64,000 nt of DNA from Diorhabda sublineata (Eukaryota > Arthropoda > Insecta > Coleoptera > Chrysomelidae): positions 4,154,001 to 4,218,000 of the forward strand of contig NC_079486.1 in NCBI RefSeq assembly GCF_026230105.1, given 5' to 3'. Both the position numbers and the translations under genes were made by a program. Positions 38,791 through 51,088 of the stretch are shown piece after piece; within the stretch, counting starts at the first letter, position 1; each line of letters starts with the position of its first letter. Below the pieces are notes generated by a model that saw only the letters and a list, made by a program, of their open reading frames with translations, did no database searches and was not told the DNA's origin.

Positions 38791-39563
38791 GGCTCACTAA
38801 TGGCATTGTTTTTTCTCAACAAAACTAATCAATAAGTGGGAGAGAATTGTTAATTGTCGAAACGGTGAAGGGAAGATGGAATTCGGTAGCACATTTGGAA
38901 ATGCCTTATGTGATTTAGACAATGCCACGTTTCGTAAAAAAAAGTCAAATCTTCGATGCTCTGCCATTGAATGTGTCACCCCCATAATAATATAATATTC
39001 GGGAAGTGTGTTTCACTATGACCTGACGGAGAGGGGAATATCCAAAAAGGCTCACTAATGACATTATTTTTTCTCAACAAAACTAATCAAAAAGTGGAAG
39101 AGAATTGTTATTTGTCGAAACGGTGAAGGGAAGATGGAATTCGGTAGGTCATTTAGAAAAACGTTATGTGATTCCGACTATGCCACGTTTCGTAAAAAAA
39201 AGTCAAGTCTTCGATGCTCTGCCATTGAAAGTGTCTCCCCCATAATAATATAATATTCGGAAAGTGTGTTTCACTATGACTTGACGGAGAGGGAAAATCC
39301 AAAAAGGCTCACTAATGGCATTGTTTTTTCTCAACAAAACTAATCAAAAAGTGGAAGAGAATTGTTAATTGTCGAAACGGTGAAGGGAAGATGGAATTCG
39401 GTAGGTCATTTAGAAAAACGTTATGTGATTCCGACTATGCCACGTTTCGTAAAAAAAAGTCAAATCTTCGATGCTCTGCCATTGAATGTGTCACCCCCAT
39501 AATAATATAATATTCGGGAAGTGTGTTTCACTATGACCTGACGGAGAGGGGAATATCCAAATA
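38791..39563 (+). repeat. E-C'-mosaic units between hexamer copies
   Basis: Units start at 38791 (E, aatcaataag, gatttagac), 39049 (C', gtgtctcccc) and about 39306. The last one is mosaic, with a B head, a gactatgcc middle and the E marker gtcaaatc. The next unit opens aataggctc. Confidence 0.82.
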
Positions 39564-41357
39564 GGCTCACTAATGACATTATTTTTTCTCAACAAAACTA
39601 ATCAAAAAGTGGAAGAGAATTGTTAGTTGTCGAAACGGTGAAGGGAATATGGAATTCGGTAGGTCATTTAGAAACACGTTATGTGATTCTGACAATGCCA
39701 AGTTTCGTAAAAAAAAGTAAAGTCTTCGATGCTCTGCCATTGAAAGTGTCACCCCCATAATAATATAATATTCGGAAAGTGTGTTTCACTATGACTTGAC
39801 GGAGAGGGAAAATCCAAAAAGGCTCACTAATGGCATTGTTTTTTCTCAACAAAACTAATCAAAAAGTGGGAGAGAATTGTTAATTGTCGAAACGGTGAAG
39901 GGAAGATGGAATTCGGTAGCTCATTTGGAAATGCCTTATGTGATTTCGACAATGCCACGTTTCGTAAAAAAAAGTCAAGTCTTCGATGCTCTACCATTGA
40001 ATGTGTCACCCCCATAATAATATAATATTCGGAAAGTGTGTTTCACTATGACCTGACGGAGAGGGGAATATCCAAAAAGGCTCACTAATGACATTATTTT
40101 TTCTCAACAAAACTAATCAAAAAGTGGAGGAGAATTGTTATTTGTCGAAACGGTGAAGGGAAGATGGAATTCGGTAGGTCATTTAGAAAAACGTTATGTG
40201 ATTCCGACTATGCCACGTTTCGTAAAAAAAAAGTCAAGTCTTCGATTCTCTGCCATTGAATGTGTCACCCCCATAATAATATAATATTCGGAAAGTGTGT
40301 TTCACTATGACTTGACGAAGACGGGAAAATCCAAAAAGGCTCACTAATGACATTTTTTCCTAAAAAAACTAATCAAAAAGTGGAAGAGAATTGTGAGTTG
40401 TCGAAACGGTGAAGGGAATATGGAATTCGGTAGGTCATTTAGAAACACGTTATGTGATTCTGACAATGCCAAGTTTCGTAAAAAAAAGTCAAGTCTTCGA
40501 TGCTCTGCCATTGAAAGTGTCACCCCCATAATAATATAATATTCGGAAAGTGTGTTTCACTATGACTTGACGGAGAGGGAAAATCCAAAAAGGCTCACTA
40601 ATGGCATTGTTTTTTCTCAACAAAACTAATCAAAAAGTGGGAGAGAATTGTTAGTTGTCGAAACGGTGAAGGGAAGATGGAATCCGGTGGGTCATTTAGA
40701 AAAACGTTGTGATTCCGACAATGCCACGTTTCGTAAAAAAAGTCAAGTCTTCGATGCTCTGCCATTGAATGTGTCACCCCCATAATAATATAATATTCGG
40801 AAAGTGTGTTTCACTATGACTTGACGGAGACGGGAAAATTCAAAAAGGCTCACTAATGGCATTGTTTTTTCTCAACAAAACTAATCAAAAAGTGGGAGAG
40901 AATTGTTAATTGTCGAAACGGGAAGGGAAGATGGAATTCGGTAGCTCATTTGGAAATGCCTTATGTGATTTCGACAATGCCACGTTTCGTAAAAAAAAGT
41001 CAAGTCTTCGATGCTCTGCCATTGAATGTGTCACCCCCATAATAATATAATATTCGGAAAGTGTGTTTCACTATGACTTGACGAAGACGGGAAAATCCAA
41101 AAAGGCTCACTAATGACATTTTTTCCTAAAAAAACTAATCAAAAAGTGGAAGAGAATTGTTAGTTGTCGAAACGGTGAAGGAAATATGGAATTCGGTAGG
41201 TCATTTGGGAACGCCTCATGTGATTCCGACAATGCCAAGTTTCGTAAAAAAAAGTAAAGTCTTCGATGCTCTGCCATTGAAAGTGTCACCCCCATAATAA
41301 TATAATATTCGGAAAGTGTGTTTCACTATGACTTGACGGAGAGGGAAAATCCAAAAA
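39564..41357 (+). repeat. HOR: hexamer, copy 2, with its preceding unit
   Basis: Unit 0 (39564-39820) has aagtaaagtc. The hexamer is 39821-41357 (1,537 bp). Unit 3 has aattgtgagttg and unit 6 has tttgggaacg, both shared with copy 3 and not with copy 1. Unit 6 (41104-41357) is a junction unit: its first half is unit-6 type (tttgggaacg) and its tail is unit-0 type (gtaaagtc). Confidence 0.93.
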
Positions 41358-42894
41358 GGCTCACTAATGGCATTGTTTTTTCTCAACAAAACTAATCAAA
41401 AAGTGGGAGAGAATTGTTAATTGTCGAAACGGTGAAGGGAAGATGGAATTCGGTAGCTCATTTGGAAATGCCTTATGTGATTTCGACAATGCCACGTTTC
41501 GTAAAAAAAAGTCAAGTCTTCGATGCTCTACCATTGAATGTGTCACCCCCATAATAATATAATATTCGGAAAGTGTGTTTCACTATGACCTGACGGAGAG
41601 GGGAATATCCAAAAAGGCTCACTAATGACATTATTTTTTCTCAACAAAACTAATCAAAAAGTGGAGGAGAATTGTTATTTGTCGAAACGGTGAAGGGAAG
41701 ATGGAATTCGGTAGGTCATTTAGAAAAACGTTATGTGATTCCGACTATGCCACGTTTCGTAAAAAAAAAGTCAAGTCTTCGATTCTCTGCCATTGAATGT
41801 GTCACCCCCATAATAATATAATATTCGGAAAGTGTGTTTCACTATGACTTGACGAAGACGGGAAAATCCAAAAAGGCTCACTAATGACATTTTTTCCTAA
41901 AAAAACTAATCAAAAAGTGGAAGAGAATTGTGAGTTGTCGAAACGGTGAAGGGAATATGGAATTCGGTAGGTCATTTAGAAACACGTTATGTGATTCTGA
42001 CAATGCCAAGTTTCGTAAAAAAAAGTCAAGTCTTCGATGCTCTGCCATTGAAAGTGTCACCCCCATAATAATATAATATTCGGAAAGTGTGTTTCACTAT
42101 GACTTGACGGAGAGGGAAAATCCAAAAAGGCTCACTAATGGCATTGTTTTTTCTCAACAAAACTAATCAAAAAGTGGGAGAGAATTGTTAGTTGTCGAAA
42201 CGGTGAAGGGAAGATGGAATCCGGTGGGTCATTTAGAAAAACGTTGTGATTCCGACAATGCCACGTTTCGTAAAAAAAGTCAAGTCTTCGATGCTCTGCC
42301 ATTGAATGTGTCACCCCCATAATAATATAATATTCGGAAAGTGTGTTTCACTATGACTTGACGGAGACGGGAAAATTCAAAAAGGCTCACTAATGGCATT
42401 GTTTTTTCTCAACAAAACTAATCAAAAAGTGGGAGAGAATTGTTAATTGTCGAAACGGGAAGGGAAGATGGAATTCGGTAGCTCATTTGGAAATGCCTTA
42501 TGTGATTTCGACAATGCCACGTTTCGTAAAAAAAAGTCAAGTCTTCGATGCTCTGCCATTGAATGTGTCACCCCCATAATAATATAATATTCGGAAAGTG
42601 TGTTTCACTATGACTTGACGAAGACGGGAAAATCCAAAAAGGCTCACTAATGACATTTTTTCCTAAAAAAACTAATCAAAAAGTGGAAGAGAATTGTTAG
42701 TTGTCGAAACGGTGAAGGAAATATGGAATTCGGTAGGTCATTTGGGAACGCCTCATGTGATTCCGACAATGCCAAGTTTCGTAAAAAAAAGTCAAGTCTT
42801 CGATGCTCTGCCATTGAAAGTGTCACCCCCATAATAATATAATATTCGGAAAGTGTGTTTCACTATGACTTGACGGAGAGGGAAAATCCAAAAA
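41358..42894 (+). repeat. HOR: hexamer, copy 3 (1,537 bp)
   Basis: It directly follows copy 2 and shares gtgagttg and tttgggaacg with it. Its last unit (42641-42894) has the normal gtcaagtc. The next unit, 42895, is E with aatcaataag, as after copy 1, so the order is restored after the duplication. Confidence 0.94.
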
Positions 42895-45800
42895 GGCTCA
42901 CTAATGGCATTGTTTTTTCTCAACAAAACTAATCAATAAGTGGGAGAGAATTGTTAATTGTCGAAACGGTGAAGGGAAGATGGAATTCGGTAGCACATTT
43001 GGAAATGCCTTATGTGATTTAGACAATGCCACGTTTCGTAAAAAAAAGTCAAATCTTCGATGCTCTGCCATTGAATGTGTCACCCCCATAATAATATAAT
43101 ATTCGGGAAGTGTGTTTCACTATGACCTGACGGAGTGGGGAATATCCAAAAAGGCTCACTAATGACATTATTTTTTCTCAACAAAACTAATCAAAAAGTG
43201 GAAGAGAATTGTTATTTGTCGAAACGGTGAAGGGAAGATGGAATTCGGTAGGTCATTTAGAAAAACGTTATGTGATTCCGACTATGCCACGTTTCGTAAA
43301 AAAAAGTCAAGTCTTCGATGCTCTGCCATTGAAAGTGTCACCCCCATAATAATATAATATTCGGAAAGTGTGTTTCACTATGACTTGACGGAGAGGGAAA
43401 ATCCAAAAAGGCTCACTAATGGCATTGTTTTTTCTCAACAAAACTAATCAAAAAGTGGGAGAGAATTGTTAATTGTCGAAACGGTGAAGGGAAGATGGAA
43501 TTCGGTAGCACATTTGGAAATGCCTTATGTGATTTCGACAATGCCACGTTTCGTAAAAAAAAGATAAATCTTCGATGCTCTGCCATTGAATGTGTCACCC
43601 CCATAATAATATAATATTCGGGAAGTGTGTTTCACTATGACCTGACGGAGAGGGGAATATCCAAAAAGGCTCACTAATGACATTATTTTTTCTCAACAAA
43701 ACTAATCAAAAAGTGGAAGAGAATTGTTATTTGTCGAAACGGTGAAGGGAAGATGGAATTCGGTAGGTCATTTAGAAAAACGTTATGTGATTCCGACTAT
43801 GCCACGTTTCGTAAAAAAAAGTCAAGTCTTCGATTCTCTGCCATTGAATGTGTCACCCCCATAATAATATAATATTCGGAAAGTGTGTTTCACTATGACT
43901 TGACGAAGACGGGAAAATCCAAAAAGGCTCACTAATGACATTTTTTCTTAAAAAAACTAATCAAAAAGTGGAAGAGAATTGTTAGTTGTCGAAACGGTGA
44001 AGGGAATATGGAATTCGGTAGGTCATTTAGAAACACGTTATGTGATTCTGACAATGCCAAGTTTCGTAAAAAAAAGTCAAGTCTTCGATGCTCTGCCTTT
44101 GAATGTGTCACCCTCATAATAATATCTTCGGAAAGCGTGTTTCACTATGACTTGACGGATAGGGGAAATCCATAAAGGCTCACTAATGACATTGTTTTTT
44201 CTCAACAAAACTAATCAAAAAGTGGGAGAGAATTGTTAGTTGTCGAAACGGTGAAGGGAAGATGGAATTCGGTAGCACATTTGGAAATGCCTTATGTGAT
44301 TTCGACAATGCCACGTTTCGTAAAAAAAAGATAGATCTTCGATGCTCTGCCATTGAATGTGTCACCCCCATAATAATATAATATTCGGAAAGTGTGTTTC
44401 ACTATGACTTGACGAAGACGGGAAAATCCAAAAAGGCTCACTAATGACATTTTTTCCTAAAAAATCTAATCAAAAAGTGGAAGAGAATTGTTAGTTGTCG
44501 AAACGGTGAAGGAAATATGGAATTCGGTAGGTCATTTGGAAACGCCTCATGTGATTCCGACAATGCCAAGTTTCGTAAAAAAAAGTCAAGTCTTCGATGC
44601 TCTGCCATTGAAAGTGTCACCCCCATAATAATATAATATTCGGAAAGTGTGTTTCACTATGACTTGACGGAGAGGGAAAATCCAAAAAGGCTCACTAATG
44701 GCATTGTTTTTTCTCAACAAAACTAATCAATAAGTGGGAGAGAATTGTTAATTGTCGAAACGGTGAAGGGAAGATGGAATTCGGTAGCACATTTGGAAAT
44801 GCCTTATGTGATTTAGACAATGCCACGTTTCGTAAAAAAAAGTCAAATCTTCGATGCTCTGCCATTGAATGTGTCACCCCCATAATAATATAATATTCGG
44901 GAAGTGTGTTTCACTATGACCTGACGGAGAGGGGAATATCCAAAAAGGCTCACTAATGACATTATTTTTTCTCAACAAAACTAATCAAAAAGTGGAAGAG
45001 AATTGTTATTTGTCGAAACGGTGAAGGGAAGATGGAATTCGGTAGGTCATTTAGAAAAACGTTGTGATTCCGACTATGCCACGTTTCGTAAAAAAAAGTC
45101 AAGTCTTCCATTCTCTGCCATTGAATGTGTCACCCCCATAATAATATAATATTCGGAAAGTGTGTTTCACTATGACTTGACGAAGACGGGAAAATCCAAA
45201 AAGGCTCACTAATGACATTTTTTCTTAAAAAAACTAATCAAAAAGTGGAAGAGAATTGTTAGTTGTCGAAACGGTGAAGGGAATATGGAATTCGGTAGGT
45301 CATTTAGAAACACGTTATGTGATTCTGACAATGCCAAGTTTCGTAAAAAAAAGTCAAGTCTTCGATGCTCTGCCATTGAATGTGTCACCCTCATAATAAT
45401 ATCTTCGGAAAGCGTGTTTCACTATGACTTGACGGAGAGGGGAAATCCATAAAGGCTCACTAATGACATTGTTTTTTCTCAACAAAACTAATCAAAAAGT
45501 GGGAGAGAATTGTTAGTTGTCGAAACGGTGAAGGGAAGATGGAATCCGGTGGGTCATTTAGAAAAACGTTGTGATTCCGACAATGCCACGTTTCGTAAAA
45601 AAAAGTCAAGTCTTCGATGCTCTGCCATTGAATGTGTCACCCCCATAATAATATAATATTCGGAAAGTGTGTTTCACTATGACTTGACGGAGACGGGAAA
45701 ATTCAAAAAGGCTCACTACTGGCATTGTTTTTTCTCAACAAAACTAATCAAAAAGTGGGAGAGAATTGTTAATTGTCGAAACGGGAAGGGAAGATGGAAT

Positions 45801-48797
45801 TCGGTAGCTCATTTGGAAATGCCTTATGTGATTTCGACAATGCCACGTTTCGTAAAAAAAAGTCAAGTCTTCGATGCTCTACCATTGAATGTGTCACCTC
45901 CATAATAATATAATATTCAGGAAGTGTGTTTCACTATGACCTGACGGAGAGGGGAATATCCAAAAAGGCTCACTAATGACATTATTTTTTCTCAACAAAA
46001 CTAATCAAAAAGTGGAGGAGAATTGTTATTTGTCGAAACGGTGAAGGGAAGATGGAATTCGTTAGGTCATTTAGAAAAACGTTATGTGATTCCGACTATG
46101 CCACGTTTCGTAAAAAAAAAGTCAAGTCTTCGATTCTCTGCCATTGAATGTGTCACCCCCATAATAATATAATATTCGGAAAGTGTGTTTCACTATCACT
46201 TGACGAAGACGGGAAAATCCAAAAAGGCTCACTAATGACATTGTTTTTTCTCAACAAAACTAATCAAAAAGTGGAAGAGAATTGTTATTTGTCGAAACGG
46301 TGAAGGGAAGATGGAATTCGGTAGGTCATTTAGAAAAACGTTATGTGATTCCGACTATGCCACGTTTCGTAAAAAAAAGTCAAGTCTTCGATGCTCTGCC
46401 ATTGAATGTGTCACCCCCATAATAATATAATATTCGGAAAGTGTGTTTCACTATGACTTGACGGAGACGGGAAAATCCAAAAAGGCTCACTAATGGCATT
46501 GTTTTTTCTCAACAAAACTAATCAAAAAGTGGAAGAGAATTGTTATTTGTCGAAACGGTGAAGGGAAGATGGAATTCGGTAGGTCATTTAGAAAAACGTT
46601 ATGTGATTCCGACTATGCCACGTTTCGTAAAAAAAAGTCAAGTCTTCGATGCTCTGCCATTGAAAGTGTCACCCCCATAATAATATAATATTCGGAAAGT
46701 GTGTTTCACTATGACTTGACGGAGAGGGGAAATCCAAAAAGGCTCACTAATGGCATTGTTTTTTCTCAACAAAACTAATCAAAAAGTGGGAGAGAATTGT
46801 TAATTGTCGAAACGTTGAAGGGAAGATGGAATTCGGTAGCACATTTGGAAATGCCTTATGTGATTTAGACAATGCCACGTTTCGTAAAAAAAGTCAAATC
46901 TTCTATGCTCTGCCATTGAATGTGTCACCCCCATAATAATATAATATTCGGGAAGTGTGTTTCACTATGACCTGACGGAGAGGGGAATATCCAAAAAGGC
47001 TCACTAATGACATTATTTTTTCTCAACAAAACTAATCAAAAAGTGGAAGAGAATTGTTATTTGTCGAAACGGTGAAGGGAAGATGGAATTCGGTAGGTCA
47101 TTTAGAAAAACGTTATGTGATTCCGACTATGCCACGTTTCGTAAAAAAAAGTCAAGTCTTCGATGCTCTGCCATTGAAAGTGTCACCCCCATAATAATAT
47201 AATATTCGGAAAGTGTGGTTCACTATGACTTGACGGAGAGGGAAAATCCAGAAAGGCTCACTAATGGCATTGTTTTTTTTCAACAAAACTAATCAAAAAG
47301 TGGGAGAGAATTGTTAATTGTCGAAACGGTGAAGGGAAGATGGAATTCGGTAGCACATTTGGAAATGCCTTATGTGATTTCGACAATGCCACGTTTCGTA
47401 AAAAAAAGTCAAATCTTCGATGCTCTGCCATTGAATGTGTCACCCCCATAATAATATAATATTCGGGAAGTGTGTTTCACTACGACCTGACGGAGAGGGG
47501 AATATCCAAAAAGGCTCACTAATGACATTTTTTCCTAAAAAAACTAATCAAAAAATGGAAGAGAATTGTTAGTTGTCGAAACGGTGAAGGAAATATGGAA
47601 TTCGGTAGGTCATTTGGAAACGCCTCATGTGATTCCGACAATGCCAAGTTTCGTAAAAAAAAGTCAAGTCTTCGATGCTCTGCCATTGAAAGTGTCACCC
47701 CCATAATAATATAATATTCGGAAAGTGTGTTTCACTATGACTTGACGGAGAGGGAAAATCCAAAAAGGCTCACTAATGGCATTGTTTTTTCTCAACAAAA
47801 CTAATCAAAAAGTGGGAGAGAATTGTTAATTGTCGAAACGGTGAAGAGAAGATGGAATTCGGTAGCTCATTTGGAAATGCCTTATGTGATTTCGACAATG
47901 CCACGTTTCGTAAAAAAAAGTCAAGTCTTCGATGCTCTGCCATTGAATGTGTCACCCCCATAATAATATAATATTCGGGAAGTGTGTTTCACTATGACCT
48001 GACGGAGAGGGGAATATCCAAAAAGGCTCAATAATGACATTATTTTTTCTCAACAAAACTAATCAAAAAGTGGAAGAGAATTGTTATTTGTCGAAACGGT
48101 GAAGGGAAGATGGAATTCGGTAGGTCATTTAGAAAAACGTTATGTGATTCCGACTATGCCACGTTTCGTAAAAAAAAGTCAAGTCTTCGATGCTCTGCCA
48201 TTGAAAGTGTCACCCCCATAATAATATAATATTCGGAAAGTGTGTTTCACTATGACTTGACGGAGAGGGAAAATCAAAAAAGGTTCACTAATGGCATTGT
48301 TTTTTCTCAACAAAACTAATCAAAAAGTGGGAGAGAATTGTTAATTGTCGAAACGGTGAAGGGAAGATGGAATTCGGTAGCTCATTTGGAAATGCCTTAT
48401 GTGATTTCGACAATGCCACGTTTCGTAAAAAAAAGTCAAATCTTCGATGCTCTGCCATTGAATGTGTCACCCCCATAATAATATAATATTCGGGAAGTGT
48501 GTTTCACTATGACCTGACGGAGAGGGGAATATCCAAAAAGGCTCAATAATGACATTATTTTTTCTCAACAAAACTAATTAAAAAGTGGAAGAGAATTGTT
48601 ATTTGTCGAAACGGTGAAGGGAAGATGGAATTCGGTAGGTCATTTAGAAAAACGTTATGTGATTCCGACTATGCCACGTTTCGTAAAAAAAAGTCAAGTC
48701 TTCGATTCTCTGCCATTGAATGTGTCACCCCCATAATAATATAATATTCGGAAAGTGTGTTTCACTATGACTTGACGAAGACGGGAAAATCCAAAAA
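42895..48797 (+). repeat. E/C'/F-rich region
   Basis: E units with aatcaataag start at 42895 and 44689. Two E units have a changed aaagata[a/g]atc (near 43562 and 44331), the second creating agatct. F units are at 43926 and 45203, the latter followed by G. A B-C' cassette begins at 45710. At the right end two dimers of 515-516 bp (47767-48281 and 48282-48797) share ggctcaataatgac in their second units. Confidence 0.83.
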
Positions 48798-49815
48798 GGC
48801 TCACTAATGACATTTTTTCCTAAAAAAACTAATCAAAAAGTGGAAGAGAATTGTTAGTTGTCGAAACGGTGAAGGGAATATGGAATTCCGTAGGTCATTT
48901 AGAAACACGTTATGTGATTCTGACAATGCCAAGTTTCGTAAAAAAAAGTCAAGTCTTCGATGCTCTGCCATTGAATGTGTCACCCTCATAAAAATATCTT
49001 CGGAAAGCGTGTTTCACTATGACTTGACGGAGAGGGGAAATCCATAAAGGCTCACTAATGACATTGTTTTTTCTCAACAAAACTAATCAAAAAGTGGAAG
49101 AGAATTGTTATTTGTCGAAACGGTGAAGGAAAGATGGAATTCGGTAGGTCATTTAGAAAAACGTTATGTGATTCCGACTATGCCACGTTTCGTAAAAAAA
49201 AGTCAAGTCTTCGATTCTCTGCCATTGAATGTGTCACCCCCATAATAATATAATATTCGGAAAGTGTGTTTCACTATGACTTGACGAAGACGGGAAAATC
49301 CAAAAAGGCTCACTAATGACATTTTTTCCTAAAAAAACTAATCAAAAAGTGGAAGAGAATTGTTAGTTGTCGAAACGGTGAAGGGAATATGGAATTCCGT
49401 AGGTCATTTAGAAACACGTTATGTGATTCTGACAATGCCAAGTTTCGTAAAAAAAAGTCAAGTCTTCGATGCTCTGCCATTGAATGTGTCACCCTCATAA
49501 AAATATCTTCGGAAAGCGTGTTTCACTATGACTTGACGGAGAGGGGAAATCCATAAAGGCTCACTAATGACATTGTTTTTTCTCAACAAAACTAATCAAA
49601 AAGTGGAAGAGAATTGTTATTTGTCGAAACGGTGAAGGGAAGATGGAATTCGGTAGGTCATTTAGAAAAACGTTATGTGATTCCGACTATGCCACGTTTC
49701 GTAAAAAAAAGTCAAGTCTTCGATTCTCTGCCATTGAATGTGTCACCCCCATAATAATATAATATTCGGAAAGTGTGTTTCACTATGACTTGACGAAGAC
49801 GGGAAAATCCAAAAA
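48798..49815 (+). repeat. HOR: F-C' dimer, two copies of 509 bp
   Basis: Copies are 48798-49306 and 49307-49815. Both F units carry ggaattccgtagg and cctcataaaaatatc, which are absent from other F units. The short period reflects the 251-bp F unit. Confidence 0.93.
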
Positions 49816-51088
49816 GGCTCACTAATGACATTTTTTCCTAAAAAAACTAATCAAAAAGTGGAAGAGAATTGTTAGTTGTCGAAACGGTGAAGGAAATATG
49901 GAATTCGGTAGGTCATTTAGAAACACGTTATGTGATTCTGACAATGCCAAGTTTCGTAAAAAAAAGTCAAGTCTTCGATGCTCTGCCATTGAATGTGTCA
50001 CCCTCATAATAATATTTTCGGAAAGCGTGTTTCACTATGACTTGACGGAGAGGGGAAATCCATAAAGGCTCACTATTGACATTGTTTTTTCTCAACAAAA
50101 CTAATCAAAAAGTGGGAGAGAATTGTTAGTTGTCGAAACGGTGAAGGGAAGATGGAATTCGGTGGGTCATTTAGAAAAACGTTATGTGATTCCGACAATG
50201 CCACGTTTCGTAAAAAAAGTCAAGTCTTCGATGATCTGCCATTGAATGTGTCACCCCCATAATAATATAATATTCGGAAAGTGTGTTTCACTATGATTTG
50301 ATGGAGAGGGAAAATCCAAAAAGGCTCACTAATGGCATTGTTTTTTCTCAACAAAACTAATCAAAAAGTGGAAGAGAATTGTTATTTGTCGAAACGGTGA
50401 AGGGAAGATGGAATTCGGTAGGTCATTTAGAAAAACGTTATGTGATTCCGACTATGCCACGTTTCGTAAAAAAAAGTCAAGTCTTCGATTCTCTGCCATT
50501 GAATGTGTCACCCCCATAATAATATAATATTCGGAAAGTGTGTTTCACTATGACTTGACGAAGACGGGAAAATCCAAAAAGGCTCACTAATGACATTTTT
50601 TCCTAAAAAAACTAATCAAAAAGTGGAAGAGAATTGTTAGTTGTCGAAACGGTGAAGGAAATATGGAATTCGGTAGGTCATTTAGAAACACGTTATGTGA
50701 TTCTGACAATGCCAAGTTTCGTAAAAAAAAGTCAAGTCTTCGATGCTCTGCCATTGAATGTGTCACCCTCATAATAATATCTTCGGAAAGCGTGTTTCAC
50801 TATGACTTGACGGAGAGGGGAAATCCATAAAGGCTCACTAATGACATTGTTTTTTCTCAACAAAACTAATCAAAAAGTGGGAGAGAATTGTTAGTTGTCG
50901 AAACGGTGAAGGGAAGATGGAATTCGGTGGGTCATTTAGAAAAACGTTATGTGATTCCGACAATGCCACGTTTCGTAAAAAAAGTCAAGTCTTCGATGAT
51001 CTGCCATTGAATGTGTCACCCCCATAATAATATAATATTCGGAAAGTGTGTTTCACTATGACTTGACGGAGACGGGAAAATCCAAAAA
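49816..51088 (+). repeat. F plus G-like pair repeated at 765-bp spacing
   Basis: Pairs are 49816-50322 and 50581-51088. In both, the second unit reads gaattcggtgggtcattt with an intact EcoRI site and cgatgatctgcc, an intermediate between D and G. A C' unit (50323-50580) separates them. The first F tail reads atattttcgg and the second atatcttcgg. Confidence 0.88.
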
